Positions 57,298 to 64,000 of a stretch of DNA of 64,000 bases are shown here, piece after piece. Positions within the stretch are counted from its first letter, which is position 1; each line of letters opens with the position of its first letter. Under the pieces are notes generated by a model, which ran no database searches, was not told the origin of the DNA, and saw nothing but the letters and a program-made list of their open reading frames with translations. Source of the stretch: Verrucomicrobiaceae bacterium (lineage in GTDB: Bacteria > Verrucomicrobiota > Verrucomicrobiia > Verrucomicrobiales > Verrucomicrobiaceae); assembly GCA_016795465.1 (NCBI GenBank), contig JAEUHK010000127.1:62001-126000 (forward strand), in the 5' to 3' direction. The position numbers were made by a program, and so were the translations under genes.

Positions 57298-58215
57298 TCA
57301 ATCTTCGATGAGGCGGTAAAAGCGCAGACCGCTGCCAGCAGGCGGAGATGGCGTGAGAGGCGGGCCGTTATCGGTCCACTGGATAAGCGAGCCGGTGCCA
57401 TTGACCTTGGGGCCGACGGTGAACCAGTCGGTGAGGTTGCTGGACCACTGGAGCTGGTAGATGGCATTGCCTTTGCCGATGACGCCGATGGTGAAGCCGC
57501 TGCTGGCGATGGATGGACCGGCCGGCGCAATGACCGGCAATGCGGGAGCGGAGGTATCGAGCGGTGTTTCGAGGCGGAAGTTGCCGATGTCCTTGCCGTG
57601 ATCACCGGGGAGGAAGAACAGGTCGAACTCCTGGGAGATGGTGACATCACCGGTGATGATGAGTTTGCCACCGGTGGCCGTGACGGTGACGTTTGCGGTT
57701 TCAAAGGCGGGCACGTCCGCGAAGTCGAACCAGTTCACAAACATCCAGCCGCGTGTGGGATCGCGACGGAAGGTGAAATCGCCGAGGACGAAGACGCCGG
57801 TGAAGTCGCCGATGAAACGGGTGACGCCGGTGAGGCCGATCTCGCCCGTGGCGGTGCCGGCGACGTTCGCCGGATCGTAGCTGAAGGTGCTGGGCTTGCG
57901 GGTGCGTCCGGCCAGATTCGTCACCGTGGTGCCATTGATCTCGTATTTGCGGCTGTTGCCAGGGATGGCGGTGTAATTGGGCACCAGATGATCGGTCATG
58001 ATCTGCGTCCGCGTGCGGTTGCGATCCTCGTCACCTCGAAAAAACTCCTCCAGGATGAGTCCACCGATGTTTGGATCGGAGCCGATGTTGACGCTGGCGA
58101 GCGCAGCAGCATCGAAATCGACGACAATGGAGCCGGAGGTCACGGGAATGGTGACCGCAAGGGTGGAAGAGACGGCCATCAGGCTGGCGAGAGCGAGGAG
58201 GTATATCGTTTTCAT
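57298..58215 (-). CDS. Exported protein of the shared TonB-operon domain family (copy 2)
   Basis: A 305-residue exported protein with a signal peptide (residues 1-20). It has EEFFRGDEDRNRTR, SYDPANVAGTATGEIGLTG, IGDFTGVFVLGDF and PAFETANVTVTATGG, and ends in the same beta tail as its neighbour (IYQLQWSSNLTDW, RFYRLIED). Similarity with the downstream copy runs over the whole length, so this is a gene duplication. It lacks the CxxC of that copy. Its start is 3 bp after the receptor stop, so it is co-translated with the TonB receptor. Function unknown; a surface ligand-binding role is suggested by context. Confidence 0.8.
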   Translation of the reverse strand: MKTIYLLALASLMAVSSTLAVTIPVTSGSIVVDFDAAALASVNIGSDPNIGGLILEEFFRGDEDRNRTRTQIMTDHLVPNYTAIPGNSRKYEINGTTVTNLAGRTRKPSTFSYDPANVAGTATGEIGLTGVTRFIGDFTGVFVLGDFTFRRDPTRGWMFVNWFDFADVPAFETANVTVTATGGKLIITGDVTISQEFDLFFLPGDHGKDIGNFRLETPLDTSAPALPVIAPAGPSIASSGFTIGVIGKGNAIYQLQWSSNLTDWFTVGPKVNGTGSLIQWTDNGPPLTPSPPAGSGLRFYRLIED

Positions 58216-58218
58216 GGC

Positions 58219-60486
58219 TCAGAACGTGTAAGAAAGCGTGAGGGCAAAGGTGATCGGCCGTGCGGGTGCCACGACGTCCTCGCCGAGGTAGGGATAGGGC
58301 TCGTAGTAGAAGTGGTTCGTGAGGTTCGAGATGGAGAGCGCGGCCTTGAAGGCCTTCCGCTCGTAGGAGATCTGGGCATCGGCGACGTAGTAGGGATCCG
58401 TGAAGTAGTTGTTCGTGAGGCTGACGGGCCGCTTCGAGCCCATGGTGACGCCAAGACCGATGCCGAGCCCCTTCAGCAGGCCTTCCTGCACGCGGTAGCG
58501 CACAGCCACGCGGCCGGCGTGCTCCGGCACACGCGGCAGACGCTTGCCCACGCGGTCGAGCTGCTTGCCCACGGTGACGATGTTGTTCGGCACGTCCTCC
58601 GTCACGCGGGCATCGGTATAGGCGTAGGCGACGAGGAATGAAAAACGCGGATCAGGCTCCCACGCGAGATCGGCTTCGATGCCTTGTGAACGCTGCTGGC
58701 CCACCTGCTGCGTGCTGCCGGGGATGAAGGGATTCGCGGTGGGCACGTTCTCTCGGACGAGATGATAGCCGGCGATTGCACCGGAGATGCCTATGCCATC
58801 GTTTTTGAATTTGAGGCCGCCTTCGAGCATCTCGGAGGTTTCCGGCACGGGCGGTTCCTTGCCGGTGTAGTTCAACACACCGCGGTAACCTTCCGAATAG
58901 GCTCCGAAGAGCGAGACACCGCCCGCGACATCGATCACCGCGCCGAGTCGCGGCGCGATCTCGGTGTATCGCTCCTCGTATTTCGTGGGCGCTCCGAGGG
59001 TGTTGTCGGTCTTGTATTGATGATCGACGTCGAGCTGGATGAAACGAAGCCCGGCGAGGATGTGGACGCGTTCAAACGCGGTCACATGATCCTGGAGGTA
59101 GATGCCGCTGGTGCGGAAGATGTTCTGCGTGCGGTCCACGATGGCAGGCTGCACATAGTTGATGGTGCTGCCAGGGACGGCGAAGTCGATGAAACCAGCA
59201 CGCGAGGCCAGAATCGTCGGCGGGAAAGGGGCGGGGAGATTGATGCGCAGATGGCTGAAGCCGAGCGCGGCGATGCTTTCCGTGAAGTCGAGATCACCAC
59301 CGAGGATGAGCTCGTGCTTCGTGGGCCCGAGTTCGAAGCGGCCGGTGAGCCAGGCATTGATGGTGTACTGCATCGCATCGGACGGCAGGTAGCCGCTGAG
59401 CACCGGATACACGCTCGGCGTGGCAGGCAGCGGCGACTGGGCGCTGGCAAAGGTGTAGATCGAATACTCGTCGAAGCTGTTTTGCAGGTATTGCGCGGCC
59501 AGGTTGAACTCAAGGTGCGGCGAGAAGGCATGCTTCAGCGTGGCGAGCAGCCGTGTGTTCCGAATCGTGCTTAGCGGGGAATTCACGGCGCCGGTGTAGC
59601 GATACGGGTCCACCGATGGCCCGGCGTAGGCGGCGACCTTGTTGGTAGCAGGTGGCAGCACTAGCGCTGCGGTCAGGCCGGCATACTCCAGCATGTCGAG
59701 CTGGCTGAACTGCGCACGGAAGGTGAAAACGGTGTCCGGTGTGATCTCCCAGCGCAGCGTGGGATTCACCGACCAGCGCTTCTGCAATACCTCGTCGATG
59801 TGGCTGGTGGCATCCTCGTAGTCCGCGGTCACGCGGAAGGCCAGCGAGCCATCCTTCGTGAGCGGCACGTTGAGATCCGCGAAGGGATTCCGCGTCTGCC
59901 AACTGCCGCCGCGGTAGCCAAAGGTGTACTGGTGCTCTTTGAGAGGATCGACGGAGACGACATTGATGATGCCGCCGAGCGGCGAACCCACGCCGCCGCC
60001 GAAAAGCGCCGCCGTGGGGCCTTTGATGACCTCCAAAGCCTGCACATTGACCAGCGTCGCGGTGTCCATCGACGACGTGGTGCTGTAACCGGGCATGCCA
60101 TCCACAAACAGCTCCGCGGCGAAGCCACGCACGAGCGGGCTGAGGATGAGCGATTGATACGTCTTCACCGGCACCACGCCGGAGACATTCGTCAGCGCAT
60201 CACCAAGCGTCTGCGCATCCTGCTCCTTGATCAGCTCGCGGGAGAGCACCTGAATGGATTGCGGCACACGATTCAGCGGCACGCTCGAACGCGTGGCCGT
60301 GGTGACACCGGGTGCCCATGCCTTGGGCTTCTCCTTTTCCGCCTCGATGACCACGGTGCCAAGCTCGATCACCTCATCCGGATCATCCGGAAGCTGCACC
60401 GTGACCTCCTGTGCCATTAAAGAAACCACCGCCAGCCAGCAGGCGCACCAAACCAAGCGACCCTGCATGACATGGCGGTGGATCAT
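58219..60486 (-). CDS. TonB-dependent receptor (siderophore-receptor type)
   Basis: A 755-residue outer-membrane receptor from the ATG at 60486; other in-frame starts lie at 60501 (TTG) and 60468 (ATG). After a signal peptide ending SLMAQ, the plug domain begins with VIELGTVVIEAE. It has the siderophore-family motif VPQSIQVLSRELIKEQ, then VRGFAAELFVDGMPG and TAALFGGG. The 22-strand barrel ends with the aromatic FALTLSYTF. There is no STN signalling domain, so it should act as a transporter rather than a sensor. It is embedded in a five-gene operon with paralogous exported proteins and a DJ-1/PfpI protein. The substrate, whether siderophore, heme or another ligand, is not known. Confidence 0.93.
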   Translation of the reverse strand: MIHRHVMQGRLVWCACWLAVVSLMAQEVTVQLPDDPDEVIELGTVVIEAEKEKPKAWAPGVTTATRSSVPLNRVPQSIQVLSRELIKEQDAQTLGDALTNVSGVVPVKTYQSLILSPLVRGFAAELFVDGMPGYSTTSSMDTATLVNVQALEVIKGPTAALFGGGVGSPLGGIINVVSVDPLKEHQYTFGYRGGSWQTRNPFADLNVPLTKDGSLAFRVTADYEDATSHIDEVLQKRWSVNPTLRWEITPDTVFTFRAQFSQLDMLEYAGLTAALVLPPATNKVAAYAGPSVDPYRYTGAVNSPLSTIRNTRLLATLKHAFSPHLEFNLAAQYLQNSFDEYSIYTFASAQSPLPATPSVYPVLSGYLPSDAMQYTINAWLTGRFELGPTKHELILGGDLDFTESIAALGFSHLRINLPAPFPPTILASRAGFIDFAVPGSTINYVQPAIVDRTQNIFRTSGIYLQDHVTAFERVHILAGLRFIQLDVDHQYKTDNTLGAPTKYEERYTEIAPRLGAVIDVAGGVSLFGAYSEGYRGVLNYTGKEPPVPETSEMLEGGLKFKNDGIGISGAIAGYHLVRENVPTANPFIPGSTQQVGQQRSQGIEADLAWEPDPRFSFLVAYAYTDARVTEDVPNNIVTVGKQLDRVGKRLPRVPEHAGRVAVRYRVQEGLLKGLGIGLGVTMGSKRPVSLTNNYFTDPYYVADAQISYERKAFKAALSISNLTNHFYYEPYPYLGEDVVAPARPITFALTLSYTF

Positions 60487-60502
60487 GGACCGCAGAGGCA
60501 AA

Positions 60503-61222
60503 TTAAGCGGTTTTGCGACGGCGGCGAATCATCACGCCCGTGAGGCCAGCAAGGCCGAGAAGCGCACGCGAAGGCTCGGGAGCCGTGGTGAAGCTGAAAT
60601 TGCCGTAGTCAGCACCGGCGACGAGGCTGCCATCGCTGAACGCGCCGAAGTTTGTCGCGAACTCAGGCGAGACAAAGAGGTCCCCGGAGAGCGTGAAGTT
60701 GTCGCCATCAATGACGGTGTTCACATTGGCGAGATCGAAGGCAATCATGCCAAAGGTGTAGTGGTTTTCGAGATACCAGCCGGATTTCGCTCCCGTGGCT
60801 CGTGATGCCGAAAACTCGAGCGAGTAGTCGCCCATGAGGAAATTACCTCCGAAGAAGTAAGCCCAGCGATCCACGCCACCGAGGCCCACCTGCCCGGCGA
60901 CGGTGCCGGTGAGGTTCGAGACATCATAAGTCATCGTCGTGTCTTGAATGAAGCGTCCTGTTGGGCTGGAAGGGGCACCTGTGTTCACACCAAACTGCAA
61001 GCCAGTGAAGGAGGAGACATCACCCGCGAGCGTGCTCTCGACCTGCGCTGCCGTCAGCATGTTGGAGCTGGCTTGATTGAAGTGATTCGGGCTGCTGAGG
61101 AAAAGCCCGGCCTGCATGCCGGTGTAGTCGATGGAGAGATTTCCCTGGGTCACCGCCACAGTGGCCGCGTGAGCGGAGGCGGCGGAGAGGACAAGCGAGA
61201 GAAGGAAGATGCGTGTGTGCAT
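60503..61222 (-). CDS. PEP-CTERM exported protein of the shared domain family (copy 1)
   Basis: A 239-residue protein from the ATG at 61222 with a signal peptide (residues 1-19). The central domain shares landmarks with the two proteins downstream. They are TMTYDVSNLTGTVAGQVGLGG, split here by position, then GGNFLMGDYSLEF and SGWYLENHYTF. The C-terminus is a PEP-CTERM sorting signal: APEPSRALL, a hydrophobic helix, then RRRR. Such proteins are cut and anchored by an exosortase. It is the first gene of the TonB-receptor operon, which starts 16 bp downstream. Context suggests surface display alongside the receptor. Confidence 0.82.
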   Translation of the reverse strand: MHTRIFLLSLVLSAASAHAATVAVTQGNLSIDYTGMQAGLFLSSPNHFNQASSNMLTAAQVESTLAGDVSSFTGLQFGVNTGAPSSPTGRFIQDTTMTYDVSNLTGTVAGQVGLGGVDRWAYFFGGNFLMGDYSLEFSASRATGAKSGWYLENHYTFGMIAFDLANVNTVIDGDNFTLSGDLFVSPEFATNFGAFSDGSLVAGADYGNFSFTTAPEPSRALLGLAGLTGVMIRRRRKTA

Positions 61223-61275
61223 GGCGGATGGGATGAGAGCCGCTCGTGATAGCATCCTCATTAGCAGCCTGCCCT

Positions 61276-61342
61276 GTGGCATAGTGTCGCACCTGCGTTT
61301 CAGCTCATCAGGCGAGTGCAGACACCGCGGCTTATGGTCGCA
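61276..61342 (+). promoter_or_regulatory. Two copies of a conserved 16-bp promoter-like motif
   Basis: GTGGCATAGTGTCGCA (61276-61291) and GCGGCTTATGGTCGCA (61327-61342) share the core GGCWTAKNGTCGCA. They lie in the 175-bp gap between the divergent PEP-CTERM genes starting at 61222 and 61398. A third copy precedes the regB-like gene. They could be promoter elements or operators. The sigma-54 spacing (GG, ten bases, GC) is not met, since only nine bases separate the pairs. Confidence 0.5.
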
Positions 61343-61397
61343 GTCCATGAATCACTCTCGCCACGTCGGACACGATGTACTACGAGCGTGAACCATC

Positions 61398-62189
61398 ATG
61401 AACCGCGTTCTCGTTGCCATCTCCATGCTTGCCTTCGCGGGCACCGCCCCGGTTTCCGCCGCCGTGCTCGCCAACACCACCGCCAACGGCACGGCCTACT
61501 TCACCTATGACCGCGCTGCGTGGGCCACGGTGGCCCCGAACGAGGCCTACACCAACATCAGCGGCGTGCCCACCGGTGCCTCTGGTCCCACCGCGGACAT
61601 CGCCGGCCAGCGCTGGATGTTTCCCGACCGCTTCGAAGGCACCGCCTGGGTGGCCGCGGCGTATCCCAGCAGCTACCTGACCGGCCCCACCGCGCCGCTG
61701 GCGAGCACGCTCATCCCCATGCTGGTAAACAGCTATGGCACGAACAGCTTCGCCGCGAATCACAAGATTACGGATTACAACTCCACCACCAATCCCTTCG
61801 GTTACATCGGCCTCGGAGGCTCCCTCCGTGCGACGAGCGACTTCAATCAACCCGGTGCCTCCGTGTGGTGGGAGCATCTCGCGCTGCGGAAGGACTCGGC
61901 GGACAACATTTGGAAAATCTACGCCACCTCAGGTGCCGGTGCTGGCAGCATCTTTGAGCTGACGAATGTGACGGAAGAGACGGTGAACGGAAACCTGCAC
62001 CTCACCGGCGATTACAAGTTTGGGAACTCGGACTGGTATCAGTTCTTCCAAAGCTCCACTGGAGCCACCATCAGCCAAAGCATGATCCTCGGCCACATCG
62101 ACCTCACGCCCGCGCCGGAGCCCTCCCGTGCCCTGCTGGCCGGTCTGGGCGGCATGCTGCTCGTGCTGCGCCGCAGGCGTTGTGTTTGA
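61398..62189 (+). CDS. PEP-CTERM exported protein, divergent member of the shared domain family (copy 4)
   Basis: A 263-residue protein with a signal peptide (residues 1-21) and a C-terminal PEP-CTERM signal: APEPSRALLAGLGG, a hydrophobic helix, then RRRR. The middle resembles copy 1 (NPFGYIGLGGSLRA followed by WEHLALRKD and LHLTGDYKFGNSDW), but only distantly. It is divergent from the TonB-receptor operon and precedes a RegB/RegA two-component system. The mature protein has a high Thr/Ser/Gly content, as PEP-CTERM proteins often do. No enzymatic domain is seen. Confidence 0.8.
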   Translation: MNRVLVAISMLAFAGTAPVSAAVLANTTANGTAYFTYDRAAWATVAPNEAYTNISGVPTGASGPTADIAGQRWMFPDRFEGTAWVAAAYPSSYLTGPTAPLASTLIPMLVNSYGTNSFAANHKITDYNSTTNPFGYIGLGGSLRATSDFNQPGASVWWEHLALRKDSADNIWKIYATSGAGAGSIFELTNVTEETVNGNLHLTGDYKFGNSDWYQFFQSSTGATISQSMILGHIDLTPAPEPSRALLAGLGGMLLVLRRRRCV

Positions 62190-62217
62190 GGTGCCGGATT
62201 CAAGCCGGGCTTGCCCT

Positions 62218-62233
62218 GCGGCTTATTGTCGCA
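62218..62233 (+). promoter_or_regulatory. Third copy of the 16-bp promoter-like motif
   Basis: GCGGCTTATTGTCGCA lies 15 bp before the proposed start of the RegB-like kinase at 62248. Thirteen bases match both of the other copies near 61276-61342, and the flanking CCTG and CACC are shared with the first. If TTATTGT acts as a -10 element, transcription would start around 62235-62240. Confidence 0.5.
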
Positions 62234-62247
62234 CCCATGGGTTCTTC

Positions 62248-63567
62248 ATGGCGTCTTCCTCGCGGCCTTGTTTTGAATCCTTCATGCCTCCACCGGGCGT
62301 TCCTACCATCACCAACATCACCCTGGGCTGGCTGCTGCGCCTGCGCTGGGTGGGTGTGGCTGCGCAAATCACCGCCATCCTGATCACCGGTGTCATTTTG
62401 CAGCTTGAGCTGCCCTGGATGCCACTGCTTGCCATCATCGGCGTCACCGCGCTGTCGAACGTGCTGCTGCAGCTCTTTGCCAAATCGCTGTGGAGGCAGG
62501 GCGAGGGCACGCTGGCGGCCGTCATCGCCGGCGATGTGCTGCTGCTCACGGCGCTCATCTACCTCACCGGCGGCGCATCGAATCCCTTCACCTCGTTTTA
62601 CCTCGTGCTCGTGGCGCTCGCGGCCATGTCACTGAGCCTGCGAGGGCTCACTGCCATCGTGGCGCTGGCCACCGCGGCCTATTTCTTCGTCTATTACAAT
62701 GGCATCCCCCTGCGCGGTCCCGGCGGCATCGGCGAAATCGGCTGCCCGGCCTACAGCCTGCACCTCCAGGGCATGGCGGTGGCCTTTTTCCTCACGGCGT
62801 TGTTCGTGGCCTATTTTGTTCGGCGCATGCTTCGCAGCCTGCAAATGCGTGAAGCCGACCTCGCGGCCGCGGAGACACGTGCAGCACGGGCGGATCAATT
62901 CAGCGCCCTCGCCGCTCTCGCCGCTGGTGTGGCGCATGAGCTTGGATCACCGCTCGGCACCATCGCCGTGGCTGCGCATGAGCTGGAGATCTCCCTCGCG
63001 AAAAACGGTCAAACTGGCCCGCTGGAGGATGCCACGCTCATTCGTCAGGAGGTGGAGCGCTGCCGCGGCATCCTCGACCGGCTCGACCGCCGCTCCACCG
63101 CCGGCACGGGCGATCCCGCGGAGCCCTGCACCGCGGAAAAACTCATCCGCGAGGTCCGAAACGCCCTGCCGCCGCCGCTGCTGCCGCGCCTCATCACCCA
63201 CGATCACACGAAGGGTGCCGTCTTGAACCTTCCACGTCTGCCGGTGGTGCAGGCTCTCGTCGTCCTCGTGCAAAACGCCTGCGATGCCGATGAGCAAAAC
63301 AAGCCCGTGGAGCTCGAAATCACGCTCAGCGAAAACGAGCTGCTCCTCGCCGTGCTCGACCGCGGCCCCGGCATGAGCAGCGTGGCTGAAAAGCATGCCG
63401 GCGAGCCCTTCTTCACCACCAAACCACCGCGTCAGGGCATGGGCCTCGGCCTCTTCCTCGTGCGCACACTCGCCACGCAGCTCGGCGGTGAGATGACACA
63501 CCTCCCACGCGAGGGCGGCGGCACCATCGCCATCCTGCACCTGCCCGCCGCCTCTCTCGTCTCATGA
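62248..63567 (+). CDS. regB: RegB/PrrB-type redox-sensing histidine kinase
   Basis: A 439-residue sensor kinase from the ATG at 62248 (an ATG at 62284 is the alternative). Six hydrophobic segments lie in residues 27-193. The RegB-type quinone-site motif GGASNPF (residues 108-114) sits in the third loop. The phospho-accepting H230 is in VAHELGSPLGTI, and the redox-box cysteine C272 in VERCRGIL matches the cysteine of RegB that oxidises to inhibit the kinase. ATPase motifs follow, with the N-box QNACDA, then DRGPGM and GLGLFLV. RegB senses the redox state of the quinone pool. It overlaps the regulator gene by 4 bp (ATGA). Confidence 0.88.
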   Translation: MASSSRPCFESFMPPPGVPTITNITLGWLLRLRWVGVAAQITAILITGVILQLELPWMPLLAIIGVTALSNVLLQLFAKSLWRQGEGTLAAVIAGDVLLLTALIYLTGGASNPFTSFYLVLVALAAMSLSLRGLTAIVALATAAYFFVYYNGIPLRGPGGIGEIGCPAYSLHLQGMAVAFFLTALFVAYFVRRMLRSLQMREADLAAAETRAARADQFSALAALAAGVAHELGSPLGTIAVAAHELEISLAKNGQTGPLEDATLIRQEVERCRGILDRLDRRSTAGTGDPAEPCTAEKLIREVRNALPPPLLPRLITHDHTKGAVLNLPRLPVVQALVVLVQNACDADEQNKPVELEITLSENELLLAVLDRGPGMSSVAEKHAGEPFFTTKPPRQGMGLGLFLVRTLATQLGGEMTHLPREGGGTIAILHLPAASLVS

Positions 63568-64000
63568 ATCCCGATCTCCAGCGCATCCTCCTCGTCGATG
63601 ATGAAACGATCTACCTGAACCGGCTCGCCAAAGCGCTGCGAGACCGCGGCTGCACCGTCGCCACCGCCGAGTCCGCGGAGACCGCGCCCGCTGCTGCCGC
63701 GGAGCTGAAGCCGCAGGCTGCCGTGCTCGATTTGAAACTCCCCGGTGCCAGCGGCCTCGCCTGCCTGCGTGAGCTGCGTGCCGCATGGCCCGAGCTGCGC
63801 GTGCTCATGCTCACCGGCTATGGCAGCATCGCCACCGCGATGGAAGCCGTGCGCCAGGGTGCGTGGGACTACCTCACCAAACCCGCCGATGCGGATCAAA
63901 TCCTCGCCGCGCTCGAACGCGATCCCACCCAGCCGCTGAACGAAGCCGAAATCGCCCCGACATCTCTCGACCGCATGGAGTGGGAGCACATTCAACGCGT
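63564..64000 (+). CDS. regA: RegA/PrrA/ActR-type response regulator, partial
   Basis: The window ends inside this gene after about 145 residues. The receiver has the acidic pair D12-D13 in VDDETIY, phosphoacceptor D56 in AVLDLKLP, and the switch motif MLTGYGSIATAMEAVRQGA with LTKPAD after it. This is almost the family consensus of RegA. The sequence after the receiver, DRMEWEHIQR, begins the linker and Fis-type helix-turn-helix of RegA, which is cut off. With RegB it would control photosynthesis, respiration or carbon-fixation genes in Proteobacteria. What it controls here is unknown, but its position beside PEP-CTERM genes is suggestive. Confidence 0.92.
   Translation, partial: MNPDLQRILLVDDETIYLNRLAKALRDRGCTVATAESAETAPAAAAELKPQAAVLDLKLPGASGLACLRELRAAWPELRVLMLTGYGSIATAMEAVRQGAWDYLTKPADADQILAALERDPTQPLNEAEIAPTSLDRMEWEHIQR

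Noticed and set aside
61276..61291. Sigma-54 promoter (GG-N10-GC)
   Set aside because: The motif has nine, not ten, bases between GG and GC in all three copies, and sigma-54 spacing is strict.

Overview
The window is high-GC DNA with long antisense shadow frames. The gene content points to a member of Verrucomicrobiota, most likely a Prosthecobacter/Verrucomicrobiaceae-like bacterium. Signs are a PVC-type heme-binding CxxCH dehydrogenase, a sulfatase, Tat-exported Gfo/Idh/MocA oxidoreductases, a ThuA-like protein, PEP-CTERM tails of the form PEPSRALL plus RRRR, a Bacteroidetes-like topoisomerase IV A subunit, and dispersed palindromic elements between and at the fronts of genes. Shine-Dalgarno sequences are mostly weak and GTG/TTG starts are used. 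No rRNA, tRNA, insertion sequence, CRISPR array or prophage was recognised. Species assignment is inference.

1-14 kb: the 3' end of a sigma-54 activator, gamma-glutamyltransferase, a Gfo/Idh/MocA oxidoreductase with an intrinsic terminator, a lipoprotein coupled to a GCKR/MurQ-like double-length SIS protein, a pair of membrane proteins, a probably frameshifted small lipoprotein gene, argS, dusB, a degenerate receiver protein and parC. A 472-bp gap between lspA and parC holds a 21-bp tandem array.

14-31 kb: lspA, a sulfatase, a ketoacyl-ACP synthase, a coiled-coil membrane protein, a second Gfo/Idh/MocA oxidoreductase, an SDR, msrB, rex and obgE (divergent), a large M48 protease, and a four-gene operon of three related secreted proteins followed by a lipoprotein polysaccharide deacetylase.

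31-44 kb: ThuA-like protein, gmhB, a phosphodiester-glycosidase-like protein, a subtilase, two coupled membrane proteins, the CxxCH dehydrogenase, a partial type II secretion/pilus cluster (gspF, gspG, a second pseudopilin), truB, nrnA and a ceramidase-like hydrolase.

44-55 kb: a clear c-di-AMP (ydaO/yuaA) riboswitch in front of an 86-residue zinc-ribbon protein and an SPFH/flotillin-like protein, a 1091-residue exported repeat protein, scpB, pheA, a metallophosphoesterase, a zinc phospholipase C-like protein and a GyrI-like protein.

55-64 kb: a tight five-gene operon (PEP-CTERM protein, TonB-dependent receptor, two tandem paralogous exported proteins, DJ-1/PfpI protein). It is divergent from a further PEP-CTERM protein, which is followed by a RegB/RegA-type redox two-component system running off the window. 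The four exported proteins appear to share a domain that I do not recognise. Together with the receptor, this is the best candidate for an undescribed surface or uptake system here. The c-di-AMP riboswitch with its unusual downstream genes is the best candidate for an undescribed regulon.
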